Shown: piece by piece, positions 58,527 through 64,000 of the stretch
Layout of the letters: each line of letters begins with the position of its first letter
Position numbering within the stretch: position 1 is the stretch's first letter
Assembly (NCBI GenBank): GCA_963966185.1
Contig: CAWZYM010000094.1
Coordinates: 1-64,000, forward strand
Source of the DNA: Rhabditoides inermis
Taxonomy: Eukaryota > Nematoda > Chromadorea > Rhabditida > Rhabditidae
Length of the DNA stretch: 64,000 nt
Direction of reading: 5' to 3'
Made by a program: the position numbers and the translations under genes
Notes under the pieces: generated by a model
The model's input: the letters and a program-made list of their open reading frames with translations, nothing else
Told to the model about the DNA's origin: nothing
The model's database searches: none

Positions 58527-58838
58527 ACGCTCCGTTTTGCTCTCATATCGGAACATCCCACGGCACGGAGTGAGCCAGCCGGGTTCGTTGGACACGTAAT
58601 AGCGGTCGTCAAAGTGCTCATTTTTCACACAAATCACAAATCCTTGACATACTTTTAAAATGTTAACTCGCTTACGTTCATAGCTTGTTGAGAATACGCC
58701 ATCCCGTCTGATCTGGCAAGTCAAGTAACAACGCGCTCGGATAGTACCTAGATCGGAGACGGCTTGGGAATACCGAGTAATGCAAGCACGTTTTGCCAAA
58801 ACGAAATTCGATAATCGTGATTCAGAAAACAAAAGATT

Positions 58839-59261
58839 CTCTTCGGCCGGGAATTGAACCCGGGTCTCGCATGTGACAGACGCGGATACTAACCACTATA
58901 CTACCGAAGACATGTGGGGAGGCAGTTGTGATGCGTTGGTGAGAGCAACACTGAATACGCTGCGATATTAAGAATGTGAAGCGTCGCACACCCGTTCAGT
59001 TCAAAATGAGCGTTCGCACGCAAAAATAACGCTCCCGGGAAGGTTCGAACTTCCGACCTTTCGGTTAACAGCCGAACGCGCTGCCGATTGCGCCACGGAA
59101 GCACCGCTGTTTGTGAGAGACACTCCAATGAACATTGCCAGACCTACGAAAACTGATGCAAAAAAATAAACAAAAGATCTGATCAGAGTGGGATTCGAAC
59201 CCACGCCTCCGAAGAGACTGGTGCCTTAAACCAGCGCCTTAGACCGCTCGGCCATCTGACC
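58839..59261 (-). tRNA. tRNA cluster, unit 63
   Basis: Asp 58839-58910, Asn 59030-59102, Leu 59180-59261. Counterpart of unit 60, 2206 bp away. Confidence 0.95.
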
Positions 59262-59573
59262 ACGCTCCGTTTTGCTCTCATATCGGAACATCCCACGGCA
59301 CGGAGTTAGCCAGCCGGGTTCGTTGGACACGTAATAGCGGTCGTCAAAGTGCTCATTTTTCACACAAATCACAAATCCTTGACATACTTTTAAAATGTTA
59401 ACTCGCTTACGTTCATAGCTTGTTGAGAATACGCCATCCCGTCTGATCTGGCAAGTCAAGTAACAACGCGCTCGGATAGTACCTAGATCGGAGACGGCTT
59501 GGGAATACCGAGTAATGCAAGCACGTTTTGCCAAAACGAAATTCGATAATCGTGATTCAGAAAACAAAAGATT

Positions 59574-59996
59574 CTCTTCGGCCGGGAATTGAACCCGGGT
59601 CTCGCATGTGACAGACGCGGATACTAACCACTATACTACCGAAGACATGTGGGGAGGCAGTTGTGATGCGTTGGTGAGAGCAACACTGAATACGCTGCGA
59701 TATTAAGAATGTGAAGCGTCGCACACCCGTTCAGTTCAAAATGAGCGTTCGCACGCAAAAATAACGCTCCCGGGAAGGTTCGAACTTCCGACCTTTCGGT
59801 TAACAGCCGAACGCGCTGCCGATTGCGCCACGGAAGCACCGCTGTTTGTGAGAGACACTCCAATGAACATTGCCAGACCTACGAAAACTGATGCAAAAAA
59901 ATAAACAAAAGATCTGATCAGAGTGGGATTCGAACCCACGCCTCCGAAGAGACTGGTGCCTTAAACCAGCGCCTTAGACCGCTCGGCCATCTGACC
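59574..59996 (-). tRNA. tRNA cluster, unit 64
   Basis: Asp 59574-59645, Asn 59765-59837, Leu 59915-59996. Counterpart of unit 61. Confidence 0.95.
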
Positions 59997-60308
59997 ACGC
60001 TCCGTTTTGCTCTCATATCGGAACATCCCACGGCACGGAGTTAGCCAGCCGGGTTCGTTGGACACGTAATAGCGGTCGTCAAAGTGCTCATTTTTCACAC
60101 AAATCACAAATCCTTGACATACTTTTAAAATGTTAACTCGCTTACGTTCATAGCTTGTTGAGAATATGCCATCCCGTCTGATCTGGCAAGTCAAGTAACA
60201 ACGCGCTCGGATAGTACCTAGATCGGAGACGGCTTGGGAATACCGAGTAATGCAAGCACGTTTTGCCAAAACGAAATTCGATAATCGTGATTCAGAAAAC
60301 AAAAGATT

Positions 60309-60732
60309 CTCTTCGGCCGGGAATTGAACCCGGGTCTCGCATGTGACAGACGCGGATACTAACCACTATACTACCGAAGACATGTGGGGAGGCAGTTGTG
60401 ATGCGTTAGTGAGAGCAACACTGAATACGCTGCGATATTAAGAATGTGAAGCGTCGCGCACCCGTTCAGTTCAAAATGAGCGTTCGCACGCAAAAATAAC
60501 GCTCCCGGGAAGGTTCGAACTTCCGACCTTTCGGTTAACAGCCGAACGCGCTGCCGATTGCGCCACGGAAGCACCGCTGTTTGTGAGAGACACTCCAATG
60601 AACATTGCCAGACCTACGAAAACTGATGCAAAAAAAATAAACAAAAGATCTGATCCGAGTGGGATTCGAACCCACGCCTCCGAAGAGACTGGTGCCTTAA
60701 ACCAGCGCCTTAGACCGCTCGGCCATCTGACC
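60309..60732 (-). tRNA. tRNA cluster, unit 65
   Basis: Asp 60309-60380, Asn 60500-60572, Leu 60651-60732 (T68 to G). Counterpart of unit 62. Confidence 0.92.
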
Positions 60733-61043
60733 ACGCTCCGTTTTGCTCTCATATCGGAACATCCCACGGCACGGAGTGAGCCAGCCGGGTTCGTTGGACA
60801 CGTAATAGCGGTCGTCAAAGTGCTCATTTTTCACACAAATCACAAATCCTTGACATACTTTTAAAATGTTAACTCGCTTACGTTCATAGCTTGTTGAGAA
60901 TACGCCATCCCGTCTGATCTGGCAAGTCAAGCAACAACGCGCTCGGATAGTACCTAGATCGGAGACGGCTTGGGAATACCGAGTAATGCAAGCACGTTTT
61001 GCAAAACGAAATTCGATAATCGTGATTCAGAAAACAAAAGATT

Positions 61044-61466
61044 CTCTTCGGCCGGGAATTGAACCCGGGTCTCGCATGTGACAGACGCGGATACTAACCA
61101 CTATACTACCGAAGACATGTGGGGAGGCAGTTGTGATGCGTTGGTGAGAGCAACACTGAATACGCTGCGATATAAAGAACGTGAAGCGTCGCGCACCCGT
61201 TCAGTTCAAAATGAGCGTTCGCACGCAAAAATAACGCTCCCGGGAAGGTTCGAACTTCCGACCTTTCGGTTAACAGCCGAACGCGCTGCCGATTGCGCCA
61301 CGGAAGCACCGCTGTTTGTGAGAGACACTCCAATGAACATTGCCAGACCTACGAAAACTGATGCAAAAAAATAAACAAAAGATCTGATCAGAGTGGGATT
61401 CGAACCCACGCCTCCGAAGAGACTGGTGCCTTAAACCAGCGCCTTAGACCGCTCGGCCATCTGACC
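61044..61466 (-). tRNA. tRNA cluster, unit 66
   Basis: Asp 61044-61115, Asn 61235-61307, Leu 61385-61466. Confidence 0.95.
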
Positions 61467-61778
61467 ACGCTCCGTTTTGCTCTCATATCGGAACATCCCA
61501 CGGCACGGAGTTAGCCAGCCGGGTTCGTTGGACACGTAATAGCGGTCGTCAAAGTGCTCATTTTTCACACAAATCACAAATCCTTGACATACTTTTAAAA
61601 TGTTAACTCGCTTACGTTCATAGCTTGTTGAGAATACGCCATCCCGTCTGATCTGGCAAGTCAAGTAACAACGCGCTCGGATAGTACCTAGATCGGAGAC
61701 GGCTTGGGAATACCGAGTAATGCAAGCACGTTTTGCCAAAACGAAATTCGATAATCGTGATTCAGAAAACAAAAGATT

Positions 61779-62201
61779 CTCTTCGGCCGGGAATTGAACC
61801 CGGGTCTCGCATGTGACAGACGCGGATACTAACCACTATACTACCGAAGACATGTGGGGAGGCAGTTGTGATGCGTTGGTGAGAGCAACACTGAATACGC
61901 TGCGATATTAAGAATGTGAAGCGTCGCGCACCCGTTCAGTTCAAAATGAGCGTTCGCACGCAAAAATAACGCTCCCGGGAAGGTTCGAACTTCCGACCTT
62001 TCGGTTAACAGCCGAACGCGCTGCCGATTGCGCCACGGAAGCACCGCTGTTTGTGAGAGACACTCCAATGAACATTGCCAGACCTACGAAAACTGATGCA
62101 AAAAAATAAACAAAAGATCTGATTAGAGTGGGATTCGAACCCACGCCTCCGAAGAGACTGGTGCCTTAAACCAGCGCCTTAGACCGCTCGGCCATCTGAC
62201 C
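61779..62201 (-). tRNA. tRNA cluster, unit 67
   Basis: Asp 61779-61850, Asn 61970-62042, Leu 62120-62201 (G69 to A, acceptor mismatch with C4). Confidence 0.92.
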
Positions 62202-62513
62202 ACGCTCCGTTTTGCTCTCATATCGGAACATCCCACGGCACGGAGTTAGCCAGCCGGGTTCGTTGGACACGTAATAGCGGTCGTCAAAGTGCTCATTTTT
62301 CACACAAATCACAAATCCTTGACATACTTTTAAAATGTTAACTCGCTTACGTTCATAGCTTGTTGAGAATACGCCATCCCGTCTGATCTGGCAAGTCAAG
62401 TAACAACGCGCTCGGATAGTACCTAGATCGGAGACGGCTTGGGAATACCGAGTAATGCAAGCACGTTTTGCCAAAACGAAATTCAATAATCGTGATTCAG
62501 AAAACAAAAGATT

Positions 62514-62936
62514 CTCTTCGGCCGGGAATTGAACCCGGGTCTCGCATGTGACAGACGCGGATACTAACCACTATACTACCGAAGACATGTGGGGAGGCAG
62601 TTGTGATGCGTTGGTGAGAGCAACACTGAATACGCTGCGATATAAAGAACGTGAAGCGTCGCGCACCCGTTCAGTTCAAAATGAGCGTTCGCACGCAAAA
62701 ATAACGCTCCCGGGAAGGTTCGAAATTCCGACCTTTCGGTTAACAGCCGAACGCGCTGCCGATTGCGCCACGGAAGCACCGCTGTTTGTGAGAGACACTC
62801 CAATGAACATTGCCAGACCTACGAAAACTGATGCAAAAAAATAAACAAAAGATCTGATCAGAGTGGGATTCGAACCCACGCCTCCGAAGAGACTGGTGCC
62901 TTAAACCAGCGCCTTAGACCGCTCGGCCATCTGACC
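62514..62936 (-). tRNA. tRNA cluster, unit 68
   Basis: Asp 62514-62585, Asn 62705-62777 (G53 to T, mismatch closing the T loop), Leu 62855-62936. Confidence 0.92.
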
Positions 62937-63248
62937 ACGCTCCGTTTTGCTCTCATATCGGAACATCCCACGGCACGGAGTTAGCCAGCCGGGTTCGTTG
63001 GACACGTAATAGCGGTCGTCAAAGTGCTCATTTTTCACACAAATCACAAATCCTTGACATACTTTTAAAATGTTAACTCGCTTACGTTCATAGCTTGTTG
63101 AGAATACGCCATCCCGTCTGATCTGGCAAGTCAAGTAACAACGCGCTCGGATAGTACCTAGATCGGAGACGGCTTGGGAATACCGAGTAATGCAAGCACG
63201 TTTTGCCAAAACGAAATTCGATAATCGTGATTCAGAAAACAAAAGATT

Positions 63249-63671
63249 CTCTTCGGCCGGGAATTGAACCCGGGTCTCGCATGTGACAGACGCGGATACT
63301 AACCACTATACTACCGAAGACATGTGGGGAGGCAGTTGTGATGCGTTGGTGAGAGCAACACTGAATACGCTGCGATATTAAGAATGTGAAGCGTCGCGCA
63401 TCCGTTCAGTTCAAAATGAGCGTTCGCACGCAAAAATAACGCTCCCGGGAAGGTTCGAACTTCCGACCTTTCGGTTAACAGCCGAACGCGCTGCCGATTG
63501 CGCCACGGAAGCACCGCTGTTTGTGAGAGACACTCCAATGAACATTGCCAGACCTACGAAAACTGATGCAAAAAAATAAACAAAAGATCTGATCAGAGTG
63601 GGATTCGAACCCACGCCTCCGAAGAGACTGGTGCCTTAAACCAGCGCCTTAGACCGCTCGGCCATCTGACC
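63249..63671 (-). tRNA. tRNA cluster, unit 69
   Basis: Asp 63249-63320, Asn 63440-63512, Leu 63590-63671. Confidence 0.95.
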
Positions 63672-63983
63672 ACGCTCCGTTTTGCTCTCATATCGGAACA
63701 TCCCACGGCACGGAGTTAGCCAGCCGGGTTCGTTGGACACGTAATAGCGGTCGTCAAAGTGCTCATTTTTCACACAAATCACAAATCCTTGACATACTTT
63801 TAAAATGTTAACTCGCTTACGTTCATAGCTTGTTGAGAATACGCCATCCCGTCTGATCTGGCAAGTCAAGTAACAACGCGCTCGGATAGTACCTAGATCG
63901 GAGACGGCTTGGGAATACCGAGTAATGCAAGCACGTTTTGCCAAAACGAAATTCGATAATCGTGATTCAGAAAACAAAAGATT

Positions 63984-64000
63984 CTCTTCGGCCGGGAATT
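63984..64000 (-). tRNA. trnD-GUC: tRNA-Asp, cut by the window end
   Basis: The last 17 nt (acceptor and part of the T arm) of the Asp gene of unit 70; the array continues beyond the window. Confidence 0.9.

Larger units (their letters stand above)
8221..64000 (-). repeat. tRNA-Asp/Asn/Leu tandem array (69 units, open at right)
   Basis: Standard unit 734-736 bp. On the plus strand it reads: 22 nt of BTB-paralogue exon and splice acceptor, about 127 bp of former intron or spacer, tRNA-Asp, 119 bp, tRNA-Asn, about 78 bp, tRNA-Leu, about 160 bp, then the next unit. All tRNA genes are on the minus strand. Units are nearly identical apart from single changes, 7-8 bp length variants and the exceptions noted per unit. 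The array begins at 8221 inside a protein-coding exon. It continues past 64000, where an Asp gene is cut. Confidence 0.97.

Noticed and set aside
8368..63671. tRNA-derived SINEs instead of tRNA genes
   Set aside because: The genes are in a strict head-to-tail order with fixed spacing, full cloverleafs and Pol III terminators, and lack SINE tails or target duplications.
16211..63977. Repeated minus-strand frames of 77-113 codons reading from the captured exon edge into the spacer (MFSESRLSN or MTCQIRRDGVF to RSKALV)
   Set aside because: They continue the BTB exon frame at first, but then run into the Leu tRNA. Most differences between units change the residue, and a 7-8 bp spacer duplication breaks the frame in several units, so no sign of coding constraint.
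8221..64000. CRISPR array or ribosomal/5S RNA repeat
   Set aside because: Repeat units are about 735 bp with conserved spacers containing clear tRNA cloverleafs, in a genome with spliced genes; no 5S or rRNA sequence seen.

Overview
The window looks like animal (invertebrate metazoan) nuclear DNA. The left end holds two spliced, animal-type genes with very short GT-AG introns full of (GA)n/(CT)n microsatellites: a PTPN4/PTPN3-type PDZ tyrosine phosphatase and a BTB-BACK protein. The species cannot be named from the sequence.

Layout. (1) 1-4.8 kb, + strand: the last 12 exons (480 residues) of a non-receptor tyrosine phosphatase with a PDZ domain and an intact catalytic domain; the FERM half lies left of the window. 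(2) 5.0-7.1 kb, - strand: a complete nine-coding-exon BTB-BACK gene (about 289 residues, no Kelch repeats). (3) 7.8-8.24 kb, - strand: the last two exons of a paralogue of that gene. (4) 8.22 kb to the right edge: a tandem array of 69 recognisable units, mostly 734-736 bp, still running at the edge. A normal unit carries three tRNA genes, all on the - strand: tRNA-Asp(GTC), tRNA-Asn(GTT) and tRNA-Leu(AAG), each followed by its own T-run terminator. I count 71 Asp, 67 Asn and 69 Leu genes plus one Asp cut by the window end.

The array starts exactly inside an exon of the BTB-BACK paralogue. Every unit carries the same 22 nt of that exon plus its splice acceptor and adjoining intron, so the array is physically fused to that gene. 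Early units (9.8-13.6 kb) record rearrangements: three 945-946 bp units with two Asp genes, two 605 bp units without Asn, and one unit without Asp. Later stretches show multi-unit (3- and 4-unit) higher-order repeats, the mark of recent unequal exchange.

Three insertions interrupt the array. Two (14819-16259 and 30277-33359) share one architecture: possible AAT target duplications, a GC-rich hairpin with a GCA loop at the left end, variable cargo, and a large, nearly perfect inverted repeat (124 and about 143 bp arms) at the right end. The second carries about 2.1 kb of pure-purine repeat. The third (46170-46477) is a 308 bp foldback element flanked by TTAA. Long reading frames in the array and in the purine tract are by-products of repetition, not genes.
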